Under the pieces are notes generated by a model. That model ran no database searches. It saw only the letters and a program-made list of their open reading frames with translations, and had not been told where the DNA came from. Shown here one piece after another: positions 44,486 to 53,925 of a DNA stretch of 64,000 bases. Position 1 is the first letter of the stretch. Each line of letters starts with the position of its first letter. Source of the stretch: Legionella_A sp963772805 (GTDB lineage: Bacteria > Pseudomonadota > Gammaproteobacteria > Legionellales > Legionellaceae); the NCBI GenBank assembly GCA_963772805.1, contig CAVYYU010000005.1:186001-250000 (forward strand). Reading direction: 5' to 3'. The translations under genes were made by a program, and so were the position numbers.

Positions 44486-45769
44486 TTATTGATTCAGGTT
44501 ATCCAAGTCATCCGTGTCATTTAATTGCACATCATTATTAATGACTACCCGTGTGTCGTCTTGCAATTTTAGCTCGCCGGAACCGACCACTAGCTGACCT
44601 GCTTTCACCCCTTTAGTAATCACGGTGTAGTTGCCCTGCTGATCGCCCGTGCTGATGAATATCCGTTTTACAGTTAAGATATCTTTACCTTGCTCATCCT
44701 TGCGGTGCTCTTTATCTTTTTCGATGATATAAATTGAGTTGCCATAAAGACTATAAGAAATAGCCGTGGTCGGTAAGACGATTACGTGCGGGAGCGGTGG
44801 TTGTTCAATCTCAATTGCGGCAAACATACCGGGAATAAAATTAAATTCAACGATGGCGTTTTTTGCGTTCAGTGCACTGTCACAGGACATAATAGTTTTA
44901 TCACTATCCGTTTGTTTTTTGAGCTTGACCAAGGGTGAATGAGTTGGATCAGCAAGCGCCTTCGCGGGACAATTAGGAACGGTTGCCTGGACTTTAATAT
45001 TATGGGTGTTGATATCAACCTTGGAGTTGATCGCTGTTATCTTTCCCTCAAATAACAATTTCGGGTTTTGTTCAACGGCAAGGGTAATTACCTGGTTGAG
45101 ATGCAAGCGTTTCAATAGTTGCTCGGGTAAATGAAATTCCAGGTAGAGCGGGTCCATCGATTGCAACGTCACGATTGCCGTTTGTCCAGGTGTTACATAT
45201 TGACCAAGATTCACCTGGCGAATACCTAGCTGTCCTGAAAAGGGTGCGGTGATGTGTTTTTCATTAATAGTGGCTTGTGTTTTTTCTACATTCGCTTGAG
45301 CTTGCACTAACTTCGCTTGTGCCTCATCAACACTTGAACTTGGTGTGGCTCCTCGCTTAAACAAATCGGTCTGGCGTTTATAATTGATTTGCTGCAAGGC
45401 TAATTCAGACTGATTAAATTTAAGTTGAGCCTGCTCAACACTATCATCAATGTCAATTAAAGGTTTGTCTTTTTCAATATACTGACCGGAATCAAAATCA
45501 ATTTTGACTATATTACCGGATGTTTCCGAATTAACATCTACGCCGTTGATGGCGACGAAATTACCAACAGCCGAAATACGCGGATCCCAATCCTGTTCTT
45601 TGGCGACCACCGAAGACACTGTAACGGCTGGTGCTTGATAATTGGCAAAAAATCGTTTGATCATGAACGACTTAAACAGGTTAAATAGGATGATTCCACC
45701 AAAGACCACGGCCAAAGCAATCACCATGATGGTCATGCGTTTTCTCTTTGTTGTTCCTTGTATATTCAT
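44486..45769 (-). CDS. RND periplasmic adaptor, second system
   Basis: The 427-residue adaptor begins with a membrane anchor (TIMVIALAVVFGGIILFNLF) and has the barrel-sandwich half-motifs (VNSETSGNIVKIDFDSGQYI and ITAPFSGQLGIRQVNLGQYV) on either side of a coiled-coil hairpin (residues about 110-165). A region with two cysteines (VPNCPAKALADP and TIMSCDSALNAKN, about 260-300) is inserted in the beta-barrel part; these could form a disulfide and are not usual in AcrA-type adaptors. It is the first gene of the adaptor-pump pair. Confidence 0.9.
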   Translation of the reverse strand: MNIQGTTKRKRMTIMVIALAVVFGGIILFNLFKSFMIKRFFANYQAPAVTVSSVVAKEQDWDPRISAVGNFVAINGVDVNSETSGNIVKIDFDSGQYIEKDKPLIDIDDSVEQAQLKFNQSELALQQINYKRQTDLFKRGATPSSSVDEAQAKLVQAQANVEKTQATINEKHITAPFSGQLGIRQVNLGQYVTPGQTAIVTLQSMDPLYLEFHLPEQLLKRLHLNQVITLAVEQNPKLLFEGKITAINSKVDINTHNIKVQATVPNCPAKALADPTHSPLVKLKKQTDSDKTIMSCDSALNAKNAIVEFNFIPGMFAAIEIEQPPLPHVIVLPTTAISYSLYGNSIYIIEKDKEHRKDEQGKDILTVKRIFISTGDQQGNYTVITKGVKAGQLVVGSGELKLQDDTRVVINNDVQLNDTDDLDNLNQ

Positions 45770-46069
45770 AGAAGGTTACCTTTTAGATTAAGCCGCATTC
45801 GGTAGAGGGTGATGTTATATAGCTAGCTAATATAACATAAATAGATTTTGCTTATAGCCTAGGTTTTCTGCAATATCACTTGTTTTGGAAAAAAATCGCA
45901 TGCAAATACCGGTATGAAGTTTGGGCTGATTGACACCCAGAGAATAGTTTTCGTGCTTAAATGAAAGCACAAATAACGCAAGTTAAGCAGTGGGTTCAAT
46001 TTATGAAAGAAAATGCGGTGCCTTTGCAAAAAATGTCAAAAAAGAAGCATATCAAATTTTAGGCGCATG
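45770..46069. other. Gene-poor stretch before the IS6 remnant
   Basis: Only a 33-codon frame (45961-46062, starting MKAQITQVKQWVQFMKEN) can be read, and it matches nothing I recognise; it may be a degraded gene end. The first 100 bases probably hold the promoter of the adaptor-pump unit on the minus strand. Confidence 0.35.
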
Positions 46070-46360
46070 TCAGCTATAGAGACCGAATTTTTCATTAATA
46101 GATGAAATTTTATTTCTATTACCATACATCCAAATATCAAACGGTCCCTTTTTAAACATGCGCGTGATTTCAAATTCTTTGATGGTAGCATAGGCTGTTT
46201 TCATCGACTGGAACCCTCGTCTAGGATTGATAAGCCACCTAAGTTTAGCATGGTCGGCTTCCAACCGATTATTACGATACTTTATTTGTAAATGATTAAC
46301 GTGTGAGGCTACTCGGATAGCTAATACCATATTTACAATATCAACGGACACACTGTACAA
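46070..46360 (-). pseudogene. IS6-family transposase C-terminal remnant
   Basis: The reading frame contains the C-terminal end of an IS6/IS26-type transposase: KYRNNRLEADHAKLRWLINP, then RRGFQSMKTAYATIKEFE and MFKKG. The catalytic Glu lies in NNRLEADH. The two N-terminal catalytic Asp residues and most of the domain are absent, and no inverted repeats remain. The last 25 residues are probably not IS-derived. It marks an old insertion just upstream of the F-box gene. Confidence 0.75.
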
Positions 46361-46452
46361 TTATTTCGCCATGAAAATGACGCCATTTGAAGTCTGTAGG
46401 TTGATATTTTTTAATGTGTTTCTCCAATCGAGAGATTGGTTAAGTATAGGCA

Positions 46453-47676
46453 ATGGATTCTTTTTGCAACGGAGCCAAAATTCGTACCTACATGCAAAGA
46501 ACCCTAACAATGAAAACAAGGCATACTCTCATGTTAAGCGGAAAAAGAAAGAGACAAGACGAAAGCAATCAACCTGTTGTATCTTCATCATCAGCAACTA
46601 ATGCGCTTCCTGATGATATCATTGGTATTTTGATAGCACCCTATCTTACGGTGCAAGATACCGCGAGTCTTTCAGCAAGTTGTAAGTTTTTTTATAAACC
46701 GCTTAAGGAAAATATGGAGCAATCAGCGGGTAGAAAATTATTACAACATGTGGCTTATGGAGAGCAGGATGATGCTGAAAATATGTTAAAAAACAATCCT
46801 AACTTAGCGTTTATACAAGCTAGCGTCACGGATTACTCTGGAAGAATGTTTGAAAAAATCACTGTCATTCAATATGCAGCATGGACTCTTGATATTCACA
46901 TGTTAAAAATGCTACTGCGTTATGTGTCCGATAATAAAGAGGCATGGGATCAGCTAAATGACCTTGAAATCAACGGTACGATGATTGTGACACAAAAAAA
47001 TACTAGTAATATTTGGGCACAACAAGATGAGCATGAAGAAAAATCTGAAATAGCAGGTAAACCGAAAGAAACAGTAACAAAAGAGACGTCCTCTAATTAT
47101 GATTTTTCACCGTTACTTGCAGCACTGCAGGCGCATGTAGATAATTTTCATACATGGAATAATAATCAGCGTTACTATCATTGGCACAGACAGGTGGGTG
47201 GTGCTCAACGGAATATGCCGGTGCATGTGGTTAATGAGTATTTACATCCGTATCGTTCATTTGATCCAACACCATTATTTAAAGAAGACAAGCTACCTCG
47301 GAGGCTTAATTTCACATATAATGAACATGGAGTTCCCCGTCTATCGGGCTGTCCGGAAGGTTATTTGCCAAATGTTGGTACGCGTAGTCTCCGTGATGTT
47401 AGGCCTTTACTTCGCGCAGGCAAATCCGTGATGCGGCCGCCGGCGGATTGTCTGTGCTTCTGGGGCCATTGGACCAATTCCTTGACGCAACGGTGGCAAG
47501 GATGGAGAGCGTGGCAACAGCCACTCTTGCAGCGGGAGCTGCATCTTGATTTGATGGCGTTAACCGCATTATGTAAAGTGAGAACGTTAGAGTTAACAGA
47601 GCTCAAGCAGAGATTACTGAAGCCAGCGCAAGAGATTGAGTCATTTGAAGAAACTCGATGCTGCGTGATTTTTTGA
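46453..47676 (+). CDS. F-box and ankyrin-like protein with C-terminal CaaX box (AnkB-type effector candidate)
   Basis: This 407-residue protein combines three eukaryotic-type features. Residues 51-90 fit an F-box: LPDDIIGILIAPYL, then D-T-A-S-L and SCKFFY, the arrangement that binds Skp1 of SCF ubiquitin ligases. Residues about 93-170 look like degenerate ankyrin repeats (AENMLKNNPNLAF, then VIQYAAWTLDIHMLKMLLRY). The C-terminus is RCCVIF: CVIF is a CaaX prenylation box with an adjacent Cys. Legionella pneumophila AnkB has the same F-box, ankyrin and CaaX order and is farnesylated in the host. Start is uncertain: ATG 46453, 46492 or 46510, all before the F-box. An IS6 remnant lies upstream and a Kef gene converges on it. 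No signal peptide; a Dot/Icm effector is the best reading. Confidence 0.78.
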   Translation: MDSFCNGAKIRTYMQRTLTMKTRHTLMLSGKRKRQDESNQPVVSSSSATNALPDDIIGILIAPYLTVQDTASLSASCKFFYKPLKENMEQSAGRKLLQHVAYGEQDDAENMLKNNPNLAFIQASVTDYSGRMFEKITVIQYAAWTLDIHMLKMLLRYVSDNKEAWDQLNDLEINGTMIVTQKNTSNIWAQQDEHEEKSEIAGKPKETVTKETSSNYDFSPLLAALQAHVDNFHTWNNNQRYYHWHRQVGGAQRNMPVHVVNEYLHPYRSFDPTPLFKEDKLPRRLNFTYNEHGVPRLSGCPEGYLPNVGTRSLRDVRPLLRAGKSVMRPPADCLCFWGHWTNSLTQRWQGWRAWQQPLLQRELHLDLMALTALCKVRTLELTELKQRLLKPAQEIESFEETRCCVIF

Positions 47677-47768
47677 TCTCATCAAGAAGCCCCCCCGGCC
47701 ATGGATAAAAATCATTGATCCTCACGTCATCTCGATAGTTAAATGCAGATGTTATATTAGTACCTACC

Positions 47769-49562
47769 TTAACTGTCTTGAAGAATACGTTCCAGCTCGC
47801 CTTTCGATTGACGTGAAAAATTAATCAAGTCATTTTCTTCTTCAAAAAATTCAAAGGAGCTCAATAAGGAGGATTCATCATACTGTTGGAATGCCTGTGT
47901 TTTTTTCTCAATGACTTCCTGTTTGTAACCCATAAACTTGAGAACTTCTTTGGTCATCGACAGTGAAGAGTCATATAATTCCCGCTTAAAATAATCTACT
48001 CCTGCTTTATGCAGCTCATAGGCATGGCGACGATTGCGTGCCCGGGCATAAATTTTCAAGTGAGGGAATGCCTCCCTTGCCAGTTTTACTATTTCTAAAT
48101 TAATATCTGCGTTACCAACGGTCACTATCAATAATTTAGCATGCTCTGCACCGGCACTTTTTAATACGTCAAGGCGATTGGCGTCTCCAAAGTAGCTTTT
48201 GTATCCGAATTTTCTTAGCAACTCAATTTGCTCTGGGTTTTTTTCCAAAACGGTTACTTTTATCATTTCTCCATTGAGTACGCGTCCAATTATTTGACCA
48301 AAACGACCATAACCCGCAAGAATAATTGCATTTTTTTCGCTGATTCCATCATATGTCTGTTCAGGAATTATGCTCACAAAACGAGGAATAATATAGCGCT
48401 GATACAGTAGCATTAAAAATGGTGTGCATAGCATCGAAAGGGCAACCACCAGCGTTAAAAATCCCCTGATTTCAGGAGTGATTACCTTGGAGGCGCTTGC
48501 ATATTGAAAAAGAACAAATGCAAATTCACCGCCTTGCGATAATGCCAAAGCAAAGCCAATAGTTTGTATGGGTGAAAGAGTAAAACCCCGCCCTAATAAA
48601 AATAAAATAATAGCCTTACAGGCAATTAACCCAAAAACCGCGACAAGGATAAGCATCATGTGTTGAGAAAAAAGACTGAAATTCATACCCATACCAACGG
48701 AGATAAAAAACAACCCCAGGAGCAGTCCTTTGAAAGGTTGTATGTCTGCCTCAACCGCATGTTTGTATTGAGAGTTTGCTAATACTACACCTGCAATAAA
48801 AGCCCCCAACGCTGGGGATACGCCTATGGATTCCATTAGCAAGGTAATGCCAACGACAAGTGCAAGTGAAAAGGCGGTGAACACCTCGCGTAAGTTTGTT
48901 TTTGCAATGATCAAAAACAAATGTTGTGATAAATAATGCCCAATGAAAATTATGGCACCAATTACTCCGGCGATTAATAGCGCATGCAGTGGTCTAGAAA
49001 GTTGGCTGATATAAGATGCATGCTGAACGTCTATTGGCGCGGCATACTGTTGCGCTAAAAGAGGCATGATAATCAGGATGGGAATTACAGCAATATCTTG
49101 AAATAACAAGACAGCAAAGGACGCCTCGCCCTTGGCTGTTTTCAGTAAGTTTTTTTCTTGAAGCATCTGCAGGACCAATGCCGTTGAGGATAGGGCAAGT
49201 GACATACCTACAGCGAGACTGGTTTGCCACTCATAACCAATAAGCATGCCTATTGTGGTAAGTGCCGCCGTGGTGAGGATAACTTGTAAGCCACCTAATC
49301 CAACGATTAATTTTCTAAGCTTCCAAAGCATAATCGGTTCAAGTTCCAAACCGATTAAAAACAACATCATGATGACGCCAAATTCAGCAAAATGCATTGT
49401 TTGTTCAGCATTGCCAATCAATTTAAATCCAAATGGACCGATAAGAATACCCACGAGCAGATAACCCAGAACAGAGCCTAATTTAAAGCGGCTTGCTATG
49501 GGAACCATAATACTTGCCGCAGCAAGAAAGATAAAAACATTTAAAAGCAGATTTTGATTCAT
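47769..49562 (-). CDS. Kef-type cation:proton antiporter (CPA2) with TrkA-N domain
   Basis: The 597-residue protein has about 12 hydrophobic segments over residues 1-385 (CPA2 Na+/H+ exchanger domain), with ALSSTALVLQML and GAFIAGVVLANSQYKH typical of KefB/KefC. A cytosolic RCK/TrkA-N domain follows from about 405 (AIILAGYGRFGQIIGRVL, NAD-binding GxGxxG-type, then GDANRLDVLKSAGAEHAKLLIV). It likely exports K+ in response to electrophiles or acid. It has no adjacent ancillary kefF/kefG gene. Alone on its strand, convergent with the F-box gene. Confidence 0.92.
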   Translation of the reverse strand: MNQNLLLNVFIFLAAASIMVPIASRFKLGSVLGYLLVGILIGPFGFKLIGNAEQTMHFAEFGVIMMLFLIGLELEPIMLWKLRKLIVGLGGLQVILTTAALTTIGMLIGYEWQTSLAVGMSLALSSTALVLQMLQEKNLLKTAKGEASFAVLLFQDIAVIPILIIMPLLAQQYAAPIDVQHASYISQLSRPLHALLIAGVIGAIIFIGHYLSQHLFLIIAKTNLREVFTAFSLALVVGITLLMESIGVSPALGAFIAGVVLANSQYKHAVEADIQPFKGLLLGLFFISVGMGMNFSLFSQHMMLILVAVFGLIACKAIILFLLGRGFTLSPIQTIGFALALSQGGEFAFVLFQYASASKVITPEIRGFLTLVVALSMLCTPFLMLLYQRYIIPRFVSIIPEQTYDGISEKNAIILAGYGRFGQIIGRVLNGEMIKVTVLEKNPEQIELLRKFGYKSYFGDANRLDVLKSAGAEHAKLLIVTVGNADINLEIVKLAREAFPHLKIYARARNRRHAYELHKAGVDYFKRELYDSSLSMTKEVLKFMGYKQEVIEKKTQAFQQYDESSLLSSFEFFEEENDLINFSRQSKGELERILQDS

Positions 49563-49813
49563 GACAGAAACCTAACGTTAGCATTTATTTCTCGTGACAG
49601 TTTTAAATTCTTACTACCACTACACAGGTAAGAACTGTTACGGGCGGAGTGTCTTTTTATTTTTATACAGAATGGCGTAGCATGATTATATCAATCACTC
49701 GGCGGGCCCTAGGGATTGCTTGCGCGCTAAATATAAAGCGTGGCATTGGCAAAGGACTTGCTTAATCTGCCGAGATTAAAGTGCCATGGCATAACCAAAT
49801 TAAATGAGGACTT

Positions 49814-50041
49814 ATGCCAAACGCCAAGGTCAAGACAAAAAATATTTTTAATGCGAGAGCTCAGATAAAGCAACTACCTGAATTAAAAATATTTTTTAAC
49901 GAAAAATTGGAGATTAGTATAGATCCTGAAATTACGAATAACATTTTACCCTATGCGGAGTACAAAATATATCAACGTGGTCTAATGGGTGAATACGGCC
50001 AATTAAGAGCTAATAATTCGAAACAGGGGAAAAAGTGTTAG
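49814..50041 (+). CDS. Small protein of unknown function
   Basis: A 75-residue frame starts at ATG 49814, after GAGGAC. The sequence is basic and lysine-rich (PNAKVKTKNIFNARAQIKQL, then a single EISIDPEI block), without signal peptide or membrane segment. I do not recognise it. It may be a real small gene or a fragment; the SD and the lack of a competing frame favour a gene. Confidence 0.4.
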   Translation: MPNAKVKTKNIFNARAQIKQLPELKIFFNEKLEISIDPEITNNILPYAEYKIYQRGLMGEYGQLRANNSKQGKKC

Positions 50042-50121
50042 CAGTGCGCTTTTGATTGAGCTCAAACTAAATTGGTTTATCTTCAAGCGGAATAATACGG
50101 CGGCGTTACCTGCAAAAGTTG

Positions 50122-50149
50122 TTGACAATTTGCGCAGTTACGGTATGAT
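50122..50149 (+). promoter_or_regulatory. Sigma-70 promoter of the 1221-residue protein
   Basis: TTGACA at 50122-50127 and TATGAT at 50144-50149 are separated by 16 bases. The -10 lies 33 bases before ATG 50183. It is a consensus -35 and a near-consensus -10, so expression is probably constitutive rather than PmrA-driven. Confidence 0.7.
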
Positions 50150-50182
50150 TAAATCCTGCTCATACGGGTGTTATTAAATACA

Positions 50183-53100
50183 ATGGCAATCATTAACTCT
50201 GAAAAACAACATGTTTTTGCTGAGGGCGCGGCGCCTTCTTCAGTTGACAACCTGCCTGATGATTGGCTGGGTTACTCCCTATCTTTGATGGCACATGATA
50301 CCAAGCTGCAAGAGGGAGTTCTGTATTTAAAGGAAAAAAACGGGAAAGTGGCTTTTTCGGTTATTACCCTCAATAAACAGCAGGCCAAGGACATTGTTTT
50401 ACAAGATATTAATGCGCCATCGCCGTTTGATCTGGCCAATTTGTATAAAGTTAAATTGGACATTCTTCAATCTGTATCTGAGTTGTCACGTACAGCAACT
50501 CAAGTGAGCTATATATTCCATTGGACTGTTGAATTTGGCAAGCTGTGTGCCAGCTTATTGGAACGTACTGCAGAAGAGTCCCTTAAATTACAGAATGATT
50601 TTACAAGGCATGCGGGACCCGCTGCGACCTACACAGATAAAAAAAACTTGCATGCACGTCTATTGGAGCTTTCTGGCCGTTTGTCTGCAAAGGGTGAAAA
50701 TGAACTTAGTCCCTCCGATAAAGCAGCTGTTGCCAGTAAACTCGAGGAAGGTGCCGCTCACTGTACGGCAGGATTTCACAATCGCGTGAATGAGGCGGTT
50801 GGGGGGTTTTATCTTCCTGACAGTATCGATGCGCTTTTGACACGAATCCGAAAAGAGATCATTGATGTTATTGCTCGCAAGTCCAATGCGGATAACATTC
50901 AACAGGCTCAAATAGCAGTGACTCAGGCGCAAACGCCCGTGGATAAAAGAGTAGCACAGCGATCTCTTGACAAATTAACTGGCAATGAGGTGCATACTCA
51001 TAATCGATTTTTTGTGGTTGCCGAAAATAAAGGGTATGGCGTCAAACCATCCAATCCTCATGATATATATCGTGGAACACTTTCAGATGATGAGATAGAG
51101 AATCTAATCCCTGATGCATTTTCAGAGCAATATCAACCTGCCATTATTCTTACCCGTTTGTTCGATGGTATAGAAAATGTGCTGCAAAATTATTTCGGTT
51201 ATACAGGTAAAAAAGAACTAAAAGCGCAAGCAGAGGATCTGGGGTATCTTGCAGGCGATTATGGCAAGTTTCTTACCTATCTCGAAAAAGTTTTTTCACC
51301 TAGGGAAAAACTAGATGAACGCGACTATCTAATTTGTGATGAGGATTGCAGGGTTGTTGATTTGAATTGGAATAAAATCAAACAGATGTTGTTTGAAACG
51401 CTGGTTGAACAACAGTATATTATAGTTTCAGATGCTGAAATCGAAGTGATGCTAAAGCTGCTTGACGCGCAAATGGTGGCTGACAAAAATGATAATCAGG
51501 AAATTGAAAGCAGTCATGACGAACAGAAAAAAGAGCATAAAGCCGAGAGGCAGGTTGCAGCGATTGATGTTTCTCCTTTGGTCAAGCATGAGTTTATCAA
51601 TAATACCTGTGATCTTATCAGCGTATTGTCGTTTGTCGATAAAGCTGGTTTGTTTAATCATATGGCGCTGGTTAAGGCGTATGTAAAAAGTTTTCTGCCC
51701 TTTGAACAAATTCCACTAATCAATGAAATAATAAAGGAATTTGGATCCCGTACGGGCGCATCCTCTGAAGGCCAAAAGAATTTAATTCCGTACATTGCAC
51801 TGTGGGCGCTTGATGAATATAGATATCGGGAAGCATTGCTCCATAAAAACCAACTCACGATCGCTTTAGAGAAGAAACAGGACTTATTCCTTGCCGCAGC
51901 GGCGTTAGATGTCCTGGACATTGAAGAGCAAAAACAGGTTGTTATGGCAGTATTATCTGATGAAAAATCAGATGCTTTGTTTTATGCTGTGAGGGCCTCC
52001 TCCCTCGGTGTCTTGGCGGCAATTCTTCCTTTTATTGGTGAGCTGAATGAACGCAGGCAGCTAGAGATTTTAACGTACGCAAGGTATGGTAGTAATGCCC
52101 TCATGGTGGCAATTCGAGATTTTTCCGAAGTAACCAAACCGTTTTTTGAGTTTTTTGGTAAACTGCCGTGGGTTATGCAGGCAGCTATTATGAAGCAGAC
52201 AAATAATCATGGTGATAATGCGCTGATAAATGCGGCTTATTATCACCCCGAAACTATAGAGCAGCTACTTAAGTTGATAAGTGCTTTTCCCTTAAATGAA
52301 CAAGAAGAAATTTTAAAGACAACCAATGACAAAGACAAAATCAATGCATTGGGCTATATGCTCTCTGGTCATAAAAATGGCCAGAAGGCTAAGGTTACAC
52401 CCAACGATATGGGGATATTTTTAAACGTCATCAGTAAACTTCCAGCAGCTGCGCAGCTAGCGATTTTAACCAATACGGGCCATTCGGACACACTTTTACA
52501 AAACATACTTAAGCGAGTTCCACAACATTCTGGTCTTCTTCTTGCCATACTCAATAAAATGCCGAAAGCGGAGCAGTTGGCTGTTCTGACGACAAAAAAT
52601 TCTAACTATCAAGGACTACTATCGGTTTTTTTAGACTCTACACTATTTGGTTTTAAAACCGATGAAATCACCTTGATCTCACAATTATCTCAGCAAGAGC
52701 AGGTTGCGTTTTTAATGCTACCTTGTGATTTTCGGGGGGAGAATAGCTTGAGCTGTTTTGCAAGAGCTCCTGATGTTGATCTTAAGCCTCTCTTTGCAGT
52801 TATTGGTCAACTGCCTAAAGCTGAGCAGGCCAAGGTATTAAAACAGACTAATAGAAAAGGTTATAATGCCTTGATGATTGCAGTGTCTTCTAATCCTAAA
52901 GCAGCAGAGACGATGTTAGATTATATAAAAGATCTGGATGTTTCTGTGTTATCGGCAATTTTAACGCAGAAAAGTAGTGACACGGATAATACCGTATTAC
53001 GGTACGCACTGCATTCCAGCGGCTCTGATAGAGAAACCAGACAGAAAAATATCGCATTGCTTATTACGCTGCTAAGCAAATTAAGTGAGCGTGATCAGCT

Positions 53101-53848
53101 GGAAATTTTAACGCATACGGACAGTTTTTATCACCACAATAATGCCTTGCTGTGGGCTGTCCGGTATGATGCTGAGACCGCACCGCAGTTTCTTACTTTT
53201 ATAGGCAGGCAGTCTGGCGTGTGGCAGGCGCAGATTTTGCCGAAGAATATGGATCTATTAAACTATACCGCGCAGTATCATCCGAATGCTCTTAATGACG
53301 TGATGGGAGTGATAAGGGATACTTGGTCTGCAAAAGACAAAATTAATTTATATACAACAGGCGCGCTAGATCGCTTTCAACAACAATTTAAAGACAGATC
53401 ATACAAGCTATTTTGTTGTGAAATCATGATGTTGTCACAATTAGAAACACTTGCTAAAAAAGTGGCGCAATTTGAAAAGCTACCTAATAAAGATTTACCG
53501 AATAGCCCATATCGGGTTGCCGGTGCGCTTCATAGTGCCTTAAACGGCAGTTTTGTAACCTATGAACAATCCGAAAGAGATGCGTATGATATCCAAGGCC
53601 TTAAAAGAATCTGGACAGCGTATATCGACGAGGCTTCTCCTGTTTTATCGCAGCATCGAGGCATGAAAGATATATTCGTTATTTCACTCTTGTGTTTAAC
53701 CATTATCGGTGCTGTTTATGTTGCATACCAAGCGATAGTTCAACATAAGCAGGGAAATGGATTTTTTGCTCTCACAAAAACTGACAGTGCAGATAAATTG
53801 GAAGATATGCTTGCTTCAGTGGAGACGATAAGCCGGTGTTCCATTTGA
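50183..53848 (+). CDS. Large repeat-containing protein, effector candidate
   Basis: I start at ATG 50183 (1221 residues); a GTG 5 codons earlier is less likely. Residues 1-460 are helical with charged stretches. From about 590 to 1100 there is a repeated unit of about 35-45 residues, each with a form of LP-x3-Q-x2-IL-x3-TN-x-x-G-x-NAL-x2-A-x3-P-x3-x-LL-x2-I (examples: LPWVMQAAIMKQTNNHGDNA and LPKAEQAKVLKQTNRKGYNA). This resembles a degenerate ankyrin-type or other alpha-solenoid. A transmembrane segment (FVISLLCLTIIGAVYVAYQA, about 1165-1185) lies near the C-terminus, with a short 35-residue tail ending RCSI. No signal peptide. Such a layout is common for Legionellales effectors, but no catalytic domain is seen, so function is open. 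Confidence 0.75.
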   Translation: MAIINSEKQHVFAEGAAPSSVDNLPDDWLGYSLSLMAHDTKLQEGVLYLKEKNGKVAFSVITLNKQQAKDIVLQDINAPSPFDLANLYKVKLDILQSVSELSRTATQVSYIFHWTVEFGKLCASLLERTAEESLKLQNDFTRHAGPAATYTDKKNLHARLLELSGRLSAKGENELSPSDKAAVASKLEEGAAHCTAGFHNRVNEAVGGFYLPDSIDALLTRIRKEIIDVIARKSNADNIQQAQIAVTQAQTPVDKRVAQRSLDKLTGNEVHTHNRFFVVAENKGYGVKPSNPHDIYRGTLSDDEIENLIPDAFSEQYQPAIILTRLFDGIENVLQNYFGYTGKKELKAQAEDLGYLAGDYGKFLTYLEKVFSPREKLDERDYLICDEDCRVVDLNWNKIKQMLFETLVEQQYIIVSDAEIEVMLKLLDAQMVADKNDNQEIESSHDEQKKEHKAERQVAAIDVSPLVKHEFINNTCDLISVLSFVDKAGLFNHMALVKAYVKSFLPFEQIPLINEIIKEFGSRTGASSEGQKNLIPYIALWALDEYRYREALLHKNQLTIALEKKQDLFLAAAALDVLDIEEQKQVVMAVLSDEKSDALFYAVRASSLGVLAAILPFIGELNERRQLEILTYARYGSNALMVAIRDFSEVTKPFFEFFGKLPWVMQAAIMKQTNNHGDNALINAAYYHPETIEQLLKLISAFPLNEQEEILKTTNDKDKINALGYMLSGHKNGQKAKVTPNDMGIFLNVISKLPAAAQLAILTNTGHSDTLLQNILKRVPQHSGLLLAILNKMPKAEQLAVLTTKNSNYQGLLSVFLDSTLFGFKTDEITLISQLSQQEQVAFLMLPCDFRGENSLSCFARAPDVDLKPLFAVIGQLPKAEQAKVLKQTNRKGYNALMIAVSSNPKAAETMLDYIKDLDVSVLSAILTQKSSDTDNTVLRYALHSSGSDRETRQKNIALLITLLSKLSERDQLEILTHTDSFYHHNNALLWAVRYDAETAPQFLTFIGRQSGVWQAQILPKNMDLLNYTAQYHPNALNDVMGVIRDTWSAKDKINLYTTGALDRFQQQFKDRSYKLFCCEIMMLSQLETLAKKVAQFEKLPNKDLPNSPYRVAGALHSALNGSFVTYEQSERDAYDIQGLKRIWTAYIDEASPVLSQHRGMKDIFVISLLCLTIIGAVYVAYQAIVQHKQGNGFFALTKTDSADKLEDMLASVETISRCSI

Positions 53849-53925
53849 ATGCCTACAATAAAAACCCGTTGACTAAATTGAATACTTTGTTACCATTTGC
53901 TCTTCAAATCTTTTAAGGGTTCATT

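Noticed and set aside
45961..46062. 33-codon frame as a small protein gene
   Set aside because: No clear SD and no recognisable features; it lies next to IS debris and is listed only as unexplained sequence.
53837..53848. C-terminus ...SRCSI of the 1221-residue protein as a third CaaX box
   Set aside because: The cysteine is third from the end (CSI), not fourth, so it does not fit CaaX.
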